NCBI GenBank assembly: GCA_021154065.1
Contig: JAJKJG010000022.1
Coordinates: 1 to 12,772 of the forward strand
Direction of reading: 5' to 3'
DNA from: Methylobacterium sp.
GTDB lineage: Bacteria; Pseudomonadota; Alphaproteobacteria; Rhizobiales; Beijerinckiaceae
DNA: 12,772 nt
Numbering within the stretch: the stretch's first letter is position 1; the number at the start of each line of letters is the position of its first letter. Positions 7,709-12,772 of this stretch are shown here, piece by piece. The notes under the pieces were generated by a model. It worked only from the letters and a program-made list of their open reading frames with translations. It was not told the DNA's origin and searched no databases. A program made the position numbers and the translations under genes.

Positions 7709-7789
7709 TTAGGCCGCAAACGACCAGTACATCAGGCCGGCCGCGACCGCGAGCGAGAGCGCGTAGAGCGCATAGAGCCAGGCCTGCAT
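7709..7789 (-). CDS. 26-aa single-span membrane peptide
   Basis: The ORF starts with ATG at 7789 and is preceded by an ideal ribosome-binding sequence (GGAGG, five bases before the ATG). The product begins MQAWLYALYALSLAVAAGL and ends MYWSFAA; nearly all residues are hydrophobic, so it is a single transmembrane helix with almost no tails. It lies 42 nt ahead of the MaoC-like gene on the same strand and faces nepR-ecfG across a 149-bp intergenic region that contains a near-match EcfG promoter in its direction. A stress-induced small membrane protein is a reasonable inference; no family is recognised. The longer in-frame reading (to 7963) would cross the promoter region and is less likely. Confidence 0.65.
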   Translation of the reverse strand: MQAWLYALYALSLAVAAGLMYWSFAA

Positions 7790-7805
7790 GGTGCCTCCGT
7801 GGCGG
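7790..7805 (-). promoter_or_regulatory. Strong Shine-Dalgarno sequence of the 26-aa peptide
   Basis: On the minus strand the leader reads ACGGAGGCACC directly before ATG. This near-perfect ribosome-binding site is the main evidence that the very short ORF is translated. Confidence 0.6.
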
Positions 7806-7830
7806 CCGGCGGCCGCGAAAACCCAGGGAC

Positions 7831-7856
7831 AACGCCCGCCCCGGCGGGATCGTTCG
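7831..7856 (-). promoter_or_regulatory. Candidate EcfG-type promoter reading toward the 26-aa peptide
   Basis: On the minus strand, CGAAC (7856-7852) is followed after 17 bases by CGTT (7834-7831). The consensus is GGAAC-N16/17-CGTT, so the -35 box has one mismatch and the -10 box is perfect. Transcription would begin near 7825, leaving a leader of about 35 nt before the ATG at 7789. Its -35 box shares base 7856 with the opposing nepR promoter. Confidence 0.4.
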
Positions 7857-7880
7857 GAACCGCCCTGCCACGCTGCCGTT
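7856..7880 (+). promoter_or_regulatory. EcfG-dependent promoter of nepR-ecfG (GGAAC-N16-CGTT)
   Basis: GGAAC at 7856-7860 and CGTT at 7877-7880 are separated by 16 bases, an exact match to the alphaproteobacterial EcfG consensus. Transcription should begin near 7886-7890, giving a leader of about 50 nt to the nepR ATG at 7939. This implies that ecfG activates its own operon. It also rules out the upstream in-frame ATG at 7879, which lies inside the -10 box. Confidence 0.85.
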
Positions 7881-7938
7881 GTCCTCCATCGGCGCAACCG
7901 GGCCTTTCGGGTCTCCGCGCTGCCATGCGGGGTCCTCG

Positions 7939-8157
7939 ATGTCCTTCCAGACCAGCAAGCCAAACGGGTTCGGCCCGTTCGGCGCGCCGGGCTTCTTCCA
8001 GCCGCTGCCGCCGCGGCTCGGCGAGGAGGCGCGCGACGAGATCGGCACGCAGCTGCGCGCGATGTACGCGGCGCTGACGCACGAGCCCGTCCCGGAGCGG
8101 CTCATCGCCATCCTGCACAGGCTTGGCGGCGCCGGCGCCGGCGAGGAGCGGGCATGA
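7939..8157 (+). CDS. nepR: NepR anti-sigma factor of the general stress response
   Basis: NepR binds and silences the sigma factor EcfG; phosphorylated PhyR takes NepR away under stress. The 72-aa product has the family core: a Pro/Phe-rich disordered N-terminus followed by LGEEARDEIGTQLRAMYAAL and EPVPERLIAILHRL, the two helices that contact EcfG or PhyR. The core matches the IGxQLRxxYxxxxxEPVPxRxxxLLxxL pattern of the family. ATG 7939 is chosen because the only other in-frame ATG overlaps the -10 box of the promoter. The stop overlaps the ecfG start (ATGA at 8154-8157), giving a translationally coupled anti-sigma/sigma pair, the usual arrangement. Confidence 0.93.
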   Translation: MSFQTSKPNGFGPFGAPGFFQPLPPRLGEEARDEIGTQLRAMYAALTHEPVPERLIAILHRLGGAGAGEERA

Positions 8158-8720
8158 GCGAGCCAGCCCATTCCGGAACGGTCGAGCCCGCGATGCGGGA
8201 CGCGCTGCTTGCCGCGGTGCCGAGCCTGCGCGCCTTCGCGATCTCGCTGACGAACAACGTCGACCGCGCCGACGATCTCGTCCAGGACACGCTGCTTCGC
8301 GCCATCGCCCATATCGGCCGGTTCGAGCGCGGCACGAACCTCAACGCGTGGCTGTTCACGATCCTGCGCAACCTGTTCCATTCGGAGTACCGCAAGCGCC
8401 GCCGCGAGGTCGAGGATCCCGAAGGGTCGTATGCGTCGCACCTCGCGAGCCCGCCCGAGCAGGGCGCGAAGCTCGACCTTGCGGATCTGCGCGTCGCCCT
8501 GACGAAGCTGCCCCCCGACCAGCGCGAGGCGCTCCTCCTCGTCGGCGCCGCCGGCCTGCCCTACGAGGACGTCGCGGCGATCATGGACTGCGCCGTCGGC
8601 ACGGTGAAGAGCCGCGTCAACCGCGCCCGCCTGCGTCTCGCCCAGCTCCTCGGCCTCGACGGCGTCGAGGACCTCGGTCCGGACAGGCTCACCCGCGCCG
8701 CGATCCACACCTCGGCGTGA
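8154..8720 (+). CDS. ecfG: EcfG general-stress-response sigma factor (ECF15 group)
   Basis: This 188-aa sigma-70-family ECF factor directs RNA polymerase to GGAAC/CGTT promoters. Region 2 spans about residues 15-85, with the family-typical NNVDRADDLVQDTLLRA and GTNLNAWLFTILRNLFHSEY followed by RKRRREVEDPEG. Region 4 spans about 105-165, with LPPDQREALLLVGAAGLPYE, AVGTVKSRVNRAR and a helix-turn-helix. Length and motifs fit a complete EcfG. The first ATG overlapping the nepR stop gives the natural start. Expression should come from the EcfG promoter at 7856-7880, so the gene is autoregulated. PhyR, the usual third member of the locus, is not in this window. Confidence 0.94.
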   Translation: MSEPAHSGTVEPAMRDALLAAVPSLRAFAISLTNNVDRADDLVQDTLLRAIAHIGRFERGTNLNAWLFTILRNLFHSEYRKRRREVEDPEGSYASHLASPPEQGAKLDLADLRVALTKLPPDQREALLLVGAAGLPYEDVAAIMDCAVGTVKSRVNRARLRLAQLLGLDGVEDLGPDRLTRAAIHTSA

Positions 8721-8734
8721 GGCGCGCGCGCGCC
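8721..8734. repeat. 14-bp GC palindrome directly after the ecfG stop
   Basis: GGCGCGCGCGCGCC is fully self-complementary and begins on the first base after the stop codon. It lacks a loop and a T-run. It may be a weak end signal for the nepR-ecfG transcript or simply composition. Confidence 0.25.
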
Positions 8735-8816
8735 CTGCGGGCCTTCCCTCTCCGGCGCTCCTGACGTATTGGCCTTGGCCTATGTGGCAGGGTGCGTCGC
8801 CGCGGCGTCGCGGGGC

Positions 8817-10574
8817 ATGAAGAGCGGTTCGCCGCCTCGGGGTTTGTCGCTCAAGACCGTGCTCGAGAGCACGGCCGACAGCGTCTTCGTCCTCGACCGC
8901 GACTGGCGCTTCGCCTACCTCAACCCGCGCGCCAAGGCGCAGATCGCCGGCGGGCGCGACCTGTCGGGCGAGGTCGTCTGGGAGGCCTTTCCGGAGGCGC
9001 GCGAGACCGCCTTCTGGGCGACCTATCACAAGGCCATGGACGAGGGCGTCGCGGCTTCCTGCGAGGTGTTCCTGCGGCCGCTCAAGGTCTGGTTCGAGGC
9101 GAACGCCTATCCGATCGAGGGCGGCATCGCCGTCTTCTTCCGCGACATCTCCGAGCGCAAGCGCGCCGAGGACGAGCGCGAGACGCTGCTTGGCCGGCTC
9201 GAATACGAGCATACGCTGCTCGAGGCGGTGGTGAAGCAGCTACCGATCGGCCTGATCGTCGCCGAGGCGCCGGGGGGCAAGGTTCTCCTCCACAACGAGG
9301 CGGCGCGCGCGCTTCTCGGCGAGGCCGTCGAGACTCTGCCGGAGGACGCGCCCCTGCCGGCGGTCCGGCCCGACGGCGCGCCCTATACCTCGCAGGACTT
9401 CCCGATCGCGCGGGCGCTCGCGAGCGGCGAGGAGATCGAGCGCGAGGCGATGCTCTACCGGCGCGAGGACGGCTCGCTCGCCCATCTGACGGTCAGCGCC
9501 CGCCCGGTGCGCGACGAGAGCGGCCGCATCCTCGCCGGCGTCGGCACCTTCGACGACGTGACCGAGCTTCGCGGCGCGATCGAGCGCCACCGCCTGGCGC
9601 TCGCCGCCGCCAACATGGGCGACTGGAGCTGGGACGCGGCAAGCGACCTCATGAGCTTCTCCGAGCGCGCCCGCGAGATCTTTGGCTTTTCGCCCGGCGA
9701 GGCGGTGACGCGCACGCGGCTGCGCAGCTACTGCAATACGGACGATCTCGCGACCGCCGAGACGACGATCGAGGACGCCGCGCAGCGCCGCACGCGCTAT
9801 CGCGTCGAGTACCGCTACACGCGCCCGAACGACGGCGCCGTGCGCTGGCTCGTCACCATGGGGCACGCGACCTCGCGTCCCGACGGCACGCTCGCCGGCA
9901 TCACCGGCGTCGTGCTCGACGTCACCGAGCGCAAGCGCGCCGAGGAGCAGCAGCAGCTCCTGATCCGCGAGCTGCACCACCGCGTCAAGAACACGCTCGC
10001 GACCGTGCAGGCGATCGTCGGCGCGACGGCGCGCTCGGCGCCCTCGCCGGAGCATTTCGCCGCCGCCTTCACCGGCCGCGTGATCTCGCTCGCCAAGACC
10101 CACGACCTCCTGACCGAGGGCGTGCGGCAGACGGCGTCGCTGCGCGACATGCTCTACCGCGAGCTCCACCCCTATGAGGACCAGCTCCGCCCGCGCATCG
10201 CGCTCGAGGGCCCGCCGGTCGAGCTCGGGGCCGAGGAGGCGGTGCCGCTCGGCATGGCGATCCACGAGCTCACCACCAACGCGGCGAAATACGGCGCGCT
10301 CTCCCGCCCCGGCGGGCGGCTCGCGGTGACCTGGGCCTTCGAGCCGCCGCTCGCCGGCGCGCCGGGGATGCTGCGCCTCAAATGGATCGAGCGCGACGGG
10401 CCGGCGGTGTCGCAGCCGACGAAGCTCGGCTTCGGCTCGCGGCTCTTGAAGCGGGTCTTGACCGCGCAGCTCGAGGCCGAGGTCGACACGCGCTTTCCGG
10501 CGGCCGGATTCGAGCTCTCGCTCGCGGCGCCGATCCGCGGGCGCTCCGGGGCGCTGCAGCTGCCGCAAGCCTGA
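8817..10574 (+). CDS. Cytoplasmic HWE-family sensor histidine kinase with three PAS-like domains (kinase 2)
   Basis: Complete HWE-family kinase of 585 aa from ATG 8817; a TTG at 8769 would add 16 residues, but the PAS homology begins only at LKTVLESTADSVFVLDRDW. PAS-like domains lie at about 10-125 (ends FFRDISERKRAED), 130-255 (ends TFDDVTELRGAIE) and 258-380 (ends VLDVTERKRAEEQ). The kinase core has H-box ELHHRVKN (His 388), N-box IHELTTNAAKYGALS with the family-defining His 483 and Asn 488, and the G1-box W523-I-E525. No membrane segment, receiver domain or LOV cysteine is seen, so the signal is probably intracellular. It lies 96 nt downstream of ecfG on the same strand and could be co-transcribed. 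A role in phosphorylating PhyR or a similar regulator to release EcfG is inferred from family and context. Confidence 0.9.
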   Translation: MKSGSPPRGLSLKTVLESTADSVFVLDRDWRFAYLNPRAKAQIAGGRDLSGEVVWEAFPEARETAFWATYHKAMDEGVAASCEVFLRPLKVWFEANAYPIEGGIAVFFRDISERKRAEDERETLLGRLEYEHTLLEAVVKQLPIGLIVAEAPGGKVLLHNEAARALLGEAVETLPEDAPLPAVRPDGAPYTSQDFPIARALASGEEIEREAMLYRREDGSLAHLTVSARPVRDESGRILAGVGTFDDVTELRGAIERHRLALAAANMGDWSWDAASDLMSFSERAREIFGFSPGEAVTRTRLRSYCNTDDLATAETTIEDAAQRRTRYRVEYRYTRPNDGAVRWLVTMGHATSRPDGTLAGITGVVLDVTERKRAEEQQQLLIRELHHRVKNTLATVQAIVGATARSAPSPEHFAAAFTGRVISLAKTHDLLTEGVRQTASLRDMLYRELHPYEDQLRPRIALEGPPVELGAEEAVPLGMAIHELTTNAAKYGALSRPGGRLAVTWAFEPPLAGAPGMLRLKWIERDGPAVSQPTKLGFGSRLLKRVLTAQLEAEVDTRFPAAGFELSLAAPIRGRSGALQLPQA

Positions 10575-10575
10575 G

Positions 10576-10674
10576 GCATGATCCCGAAAAGTGGCTGCCG
10601 GTTTTCGGAAAAGATCATGCTCAAACAAAGAGGTAGAGCGCGATGACGACTCGACGAGACGTCATCGCGCTCTA
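10576..10674. repeat. Intergenic palindromic repeat element made of two stem-loops
   Basis: The first stem-loop pairs GCATGATC (10576-10583) with GATCATGC (10613-10620) and has an inner CCGAAAA / TTTTCGG stem. The second pairs 10634-10648 with 10660-10674 (15 bp, TAGAGCGCGATGACG and its complement) around an 11-base loop. From memory, the first half closely resembles a mobile intergenic repeat common in Bradyrhizobium-like Hyphomicrobiales. The element fills the whole gap between two convergent genes: it starts 2 bases after the kinase 2 stop, and its last three bases are the stop codon of the minus-strand gene. It may serve as a two-way transcription end. Confidence 0.75.
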
Positions 10675-11280
10675 GCGACGCCGCGCCGCGAGTTCGCTCG
10701 TCCAGCGCGTCGCAGCGCCGATCACCGCCGCCGTTTCCGAGCCGCAGTCGAAGGCCGGGCCGAGGCGATCGGCGGCGTCGCGGGCGAGAAGGTTCGGCGC
10801 CTTGTTCGCCTTGGCGTCGACATAGGCGATGGCGCAGGCCTCGGCCTCGCGCGGATCGACCCGCATCACCGCCAGCACCTCGCCGTCGGCGACCGGTCCC
10901 GGCTTGCCGTTCTCGTGGTCCTTCATCTGAAGGCGCACGATCGCGGCGTAGGGCTCGAAGCCCTTCTTGCCCTTGAGGCCGCGCCACTCGACGGTCTTGC
11001 CGGCGCTCCAGGCGCCGACGACGTCATCGGCGCGTTGCTTCGCCGAGAAGCGGTAGCTGAGCGAGAGGCGCGTATGGCTGTAGCGCGTCTCGACCTCGGC
11101 GCCGCCATGGCCCGGACAGCGCTTGACCTCGTCCGCCTCCGGCGCGCGGCTGCCGGAGATGAACCGGAAGCGCCCGCCGACAAGCTCGGTGTAGCGCGAC
11201 TCCGGCGCCTGCCCGAGCGCCGGCGCCGCCGCGAGCACCGCCGCCGCGGCGACGGCCAGGCGCGACCGCAACGGCCTCAC
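10672..11280 (-). CDS. Exported protein of unknown function, coupled to the cytochrome P460 gene
   Basis: I do not recognise a family. With the GTG start at 11280 the product is 202 aa and opens with a clear signal peptide (MRPLRSRLAVAAAAVLAAAPALGQA, likely cut after residue 25; quoted parts: RSRLAV then AAAPALGQA), so it acts in the periplasm or beyond. The mature part has three cysteines (about 55, 149 and 179), a strand-rich middle (ETRYSHTRLSLSYRF) and an acidic/Ala-rich C-terminal helix. The GTGA overlap with the upstream stop and the AAGGGG sequence just before it show translational coupling to the P460-family gene, so the two probably function together. A longer in-frame reading to 11418 would overlap the upstream gene heavily and lose the signal peptide position. 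The stop codon lies in the repeat element. Confidence 0.78.
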   Translation of the reverse strand: MRPLRSRLAVAAAAVLAAAPALGQAPESRYTELVGGRFRFISGSRAPEADEVKRCPGHGGAEVETRYSHTRLSLSYRFSAKQRADDVVGAWSAGKTVEWRGLKGKKGFEPYAAIVRLQMKDHENGKPGPVADGEVLAVMRVDPREAEACAIAYVDAKANKAPNLLARDAADRLGPAFDCGSETAAVIGAATRWTSELAARRR

Positions 11281-11813
11281 ATCCCCTTGTGAGCCTGGAG
11301 CTTGTCGTAGGAGAACACGAAGTCTTGCTTGTCGAGCGGCTTGTGGCACTGGAAGCAGGCGGTGAGGTTGGCCTTGTCGTTGACGGCCTTCGCCGGCGTG
11401 AAGGCCTGGTATTCCCACTCGCCGTTGCGGATCTCCGGCGGGTACTCGGCGCCCCAGCCGGCGCGCTTCTCCATGACCGTGTAGCCGACGATGTCGCCCT
11501 TCGAGAAGCGGCCGTTCGCGTCCTTCGTCGGGTTGCCGTCGGCGCCGAGGACGGCGCGGTACTGGACGAGCGTCAGCACGGTGCCGTCCGGCAGCGGCGC
11601 GCCCTTCTTTGCCGCCTCGACCGCCGCTGCCGGCGTGACGTAGAGCTCGCGGTACTGCTTGTTGTCGGCGCGATCGACGGTCGTGTACATCACGCCCTTG
11701 TCGTAATTTGCCGGGAAGGCGATCTTGTCGCCGCCGGCAAGCGATTGCGCGGCAAAGCCCGTGAGCGCCGCGGCGGCGACCGCCGCCGAAAGCCCGATGA
11801 TGCGCGTGTTCAT
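11277..11813 (-). CDS. Exported cytochrome P460-family haem protein
   Basis: The 178-aa product has a signal peptide (hydrophobic core AAVAAAALTGFAA, likely cut near residue 26), then a beta-rich P460-type domain (MYTTVDRADNKQYRELYV, GTVLTLVQYRAV, GDIVGYTVMEKRAGWGAEYP) and a C-terminal haem-attachment motif C153-F-Q-C156-H157. Layout and length fit the cytochrome P460 / cytochrome c'-beta family. True P460 proteins carry a lysine-to-haem cross-link and oxidise hydroxylamine or process NO, while c'-beta members only bind NO. I cannot place the cross-linking lysine without an alignment, so the reaction is open. ATG 11813 has a GGGGAG sequence ahead of it. The gene is coupled to the following exported protein by a GTGA overlap. 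Confidence 0.88.
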   Translation of the reverse strand: MNTRIIGLSAAVAAAALTGFAAQSLAGGDKIAFPANYDKGVMYTTVDRADNKQYRELYVTPAAAVEAAKKGAPLPDGTVLTLVQYRAVLGADGNPTKDANGRFSKGDIVGYTVMEKRAGWGAEYPPEIRNGEWEYQAFTPAKAVNDKANLTACFQCHKPLDKQDFVFSYDKLQAHKGM

Positions 11814-11865
11814 TCTCTCTGCTCCCCTATGAGGCCTCTTGCGGGCCGGGCGCGATGGTCGAGCC

Positions 11866-11875
11866 GAACCGGTTC
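11866..11875. promoter_or_regulatory. 10-bp perfect palindrome upstream of the P460 gene
   Basis: GAACCGGTTC at 11866-11875 is self-complementary and lies 53 bases ahead of the P460 start in a 116-bp intergenic region. A dimeric regulator site is possible; no known operator is recognised. Confidence 0.25.
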
Positions 11876-11929
11876 ACGCGCAAGCCACGATCCGGTGACG
11901 ACGCGCCGCGGCGCCGGCCATGCCGGCCT

Positions 11930-12352
11930 TCACGCCCGCGCCTTGCGATCGCCCGCGAGGTCTTCCGGCTCCGGCACCGGCACGCCCTCGGGCAGCATCT
12001 CGTAGCGGTCGCCGAGCTTGTCGAGCCCCGCCGCGAACGCCTCCTCCGGCAGGCCGAGGAACAGGTTCGACCAGGTCAGGAGCAGGATCTTCCGAAGCTC
12101 TTTCCGGTCGGCCCGGAAGCAGGGCGGGCCGTCCCCGCCGAGGCAGCGCCGGGCGCGCCGGCAGGAGCGGCGGGGACAGTGCCGGTGCGCCTGGAACATG
12201 GTCAGGAGATAGCGCACGACGCCCATCCGTCCGGGCGGCACGTCGAAGGGATAGGACGACCAGAGGAAGTCCGGCACCCGGTCCGCGAGCCATTCGCGGG
12301 CGGCGGCTTCCTCTTCGGGCGTGAGGGCGGGGGTGTCGGTTGTTGGCTGCAT
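11930..12352 (-). CDS. Small four-cysteine protein of unknown function
   Basis: The 140-aa product starts at ATG 12352, chosen because AAGGAG lies six bases ahead; a longer in-frame reading to 12448 lacks such a site. The middle contains HRHCPRRSCRRARRC and GPPCF, giving Cys 59, 64, 70 and 78 in a C-x4-C-x5-C-x7-C pattern embedded in arginines. This could hold a metal or contact nucleic acid or anionic lipid, but no known finger is matched. It is followed by a helical section (LLLTWSNLFLGLPEEAFAAGL) and a Pro/Glu-rich tail. There is no signal peptide or membrane span. The next gene on this strand, P460, begins 116 bp further on and is probably a separate unit. Confidence 0.75.
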   Translation of the reverse strand: MQPTTDTPALTPEEEAAAREWLADRVPDFLWSSYPFDVPPGRMGVVRYLLTMFQAHRHCPRRSCRRARRCLGGDGPPCFRADRKELRKILLLTWSNLFLGLPEEAFAAGLDKLGDRYEMLPEGVPVPEPEDLAGDRKARA

Positions 12353-12772
12353 GCGTGGCTCCTTGAGGTTGTTGCGCTGTCGTTCCGGCGCGCCGGCGCG
12401 CAGCGTGAGGCGAGGGCAGGGGATCTTGATGGTGAGGCGCACGCTCACGTTCCCGCGGCCGAGACGGCCCGGGGGGTGCGGCAGGCGGCGCGTCCCTCGA
12501 ATTAAGAGAGAGGAGCGCGGGGCGCGTCTTCTCCCGCGCCAAGCCGGCGGCTTCGCGCGAAAGGCAGGATGGGAAGGTCGGCACCGCCGTCCGGCGGGTC
12601 CGACGCACCCCGCGCGCGGCGCTCTTGGTCCCTGGCCCCGCGACTTCGGCGCCTTGACGACCGCTGCCGGTCGAAAGCCGCCTTAAGTGCGTCCGCACGG
12701 ACCCGGGTTTTTCACCGGGACGGGCGAGGCCGCCGCCAGGATGCCGGGCGGCGCGCCTTGTCGCGCCGGAGA
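12353..12772. other. 420-bp right-end stretch with no supported gene
   Basis: An open + frame at 12321-12686 is Arg/Gly/Pro-rich with no recognisable domain or ribosome-binding site and is not called. The stretch should hold the promoter of the four-cysteine gene, but no clear box is seen. Small inverted repeats cluster at the edge: GTCCG-CA-CGGAC at 12691-12702, CCCGG / CCGGG at 12702-12706 and 12715-12719 around a T-rich loop, and GGCGCG / CGCGCC at 12750-12755 and 12762-12767. They may belong to the leader or end of a gene beyond the window. Confidence 0.5.

Noticed and set aside
6921..9212. Upstream extension of the kinase 1 frame to a total of 1330 aa
   Set aside because: It runs antisense through the MaoC-like gene region, nepR, ecfG and the start of kinase 2 and gives low-complexity sequence. 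PAS homology begins only at about 6900.
8817..9950. LOV photoreceptor domain in kinase 2 (or kinase 1)
   Set aside because: The NCRFLQ-type flavin-binding cysteine motif is absent from all six PAS-like domains; they are called generic PAS.
11289..12005. 238-aa + frame opposite the P460 gene
   Set aside because: It is antisense to a gene with a clear signal peptide and CxxCH motif, and has no domain of its own.
12321..12686. 121-aa + frame at the right end
   Set aside because: Low-complexity Arg/Gly/Pro sequence, no ribosome-binding site and overlap with the start of the four-cysteine gene.
1..12772. CRISPR arrays, tRNA or rRNA genes, insertion sequences
   Set aside because: No regularly spaced repeats, cloverleaf sequences, rRNA-like stretches or transposase motifs were seen on reading either strand.

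Overview
The window looks like chromosomal DNA of a GC-rich alphaproteobacterium, most likely in the Hyphomicrobiales (Rhizobiales). The basis is the NepR/EcfG general-stress-response pair (an alphaproteobacterial system), two HWE-family histidine kinases, and a palindromic intergenic repeat of the type scattered through Bradyrhizobium-like genomes. The order is an inference. Nothing in the window fixes the genus.

Left part (1-5226, + strand): a three-gene operon. The first gene enters from the left edge and encodes a very large protein. It has an Ala/Pro-rich section, a coiled-coil section, a long amphipathic/hydrophobic helical section and a separate C-terminal domain. I read the body as the conserved scaffold of the polymorphic, DUF4157-headed proteins linked to extracellular contractile injection systems (eCIS); any DUF4157 domain would lie upstream of the window. 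The C-terminal domain carries a D...ExK...QxxxY motif set, which indicates a PD-(D/E)xK (RecB/Cas4-like) nuclease toxin. It is followed after 13 nt by an unrecognised 353-aa protein (candidate immunity partner), and that gene overlaps by 4 nt a 189-aa helical protein. Base composition drops sharply over the toxin domain and the second gene and returns to the host level in the third. This suggests that a toxin/partner module was swapped onto a resident scaffold, and it is the most interesting part of the window.

Middle part (5220-10574): general-stress-response signalling. nepR (anti-sigma factor) and ecfG (sigma factor) are translationally coupled and preceded by a perfect EcfG-type promoter (GGAAC-N16-CGTT), so the pair should autoregulate. 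Back to back with it is a near-match promoter reading the other way, into a 26-aa single-span membrane peptide with a strong ribosome-binding site. That peptide is followed by a MaoC-like hydratase with an unusual N-terminal extension and then an HWE kinase. A second HWE kinase lies downstream of ecfG on the + strand. Both kinases have three PAS-like domains and no membrane segment; kinases of this class commonly act on PhyR, which is not in the window.

Right part (10575-12772): a two-hairpin repeat separates kinase 2 from a minus-strand pair, an exported cytochrome P460-family haem protein coupled by a GTGA overlap to an exported protein of unknown function. Then comes a small four-cysteine protein on the minus strand. 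The last 420 bases hold no gene I can support.
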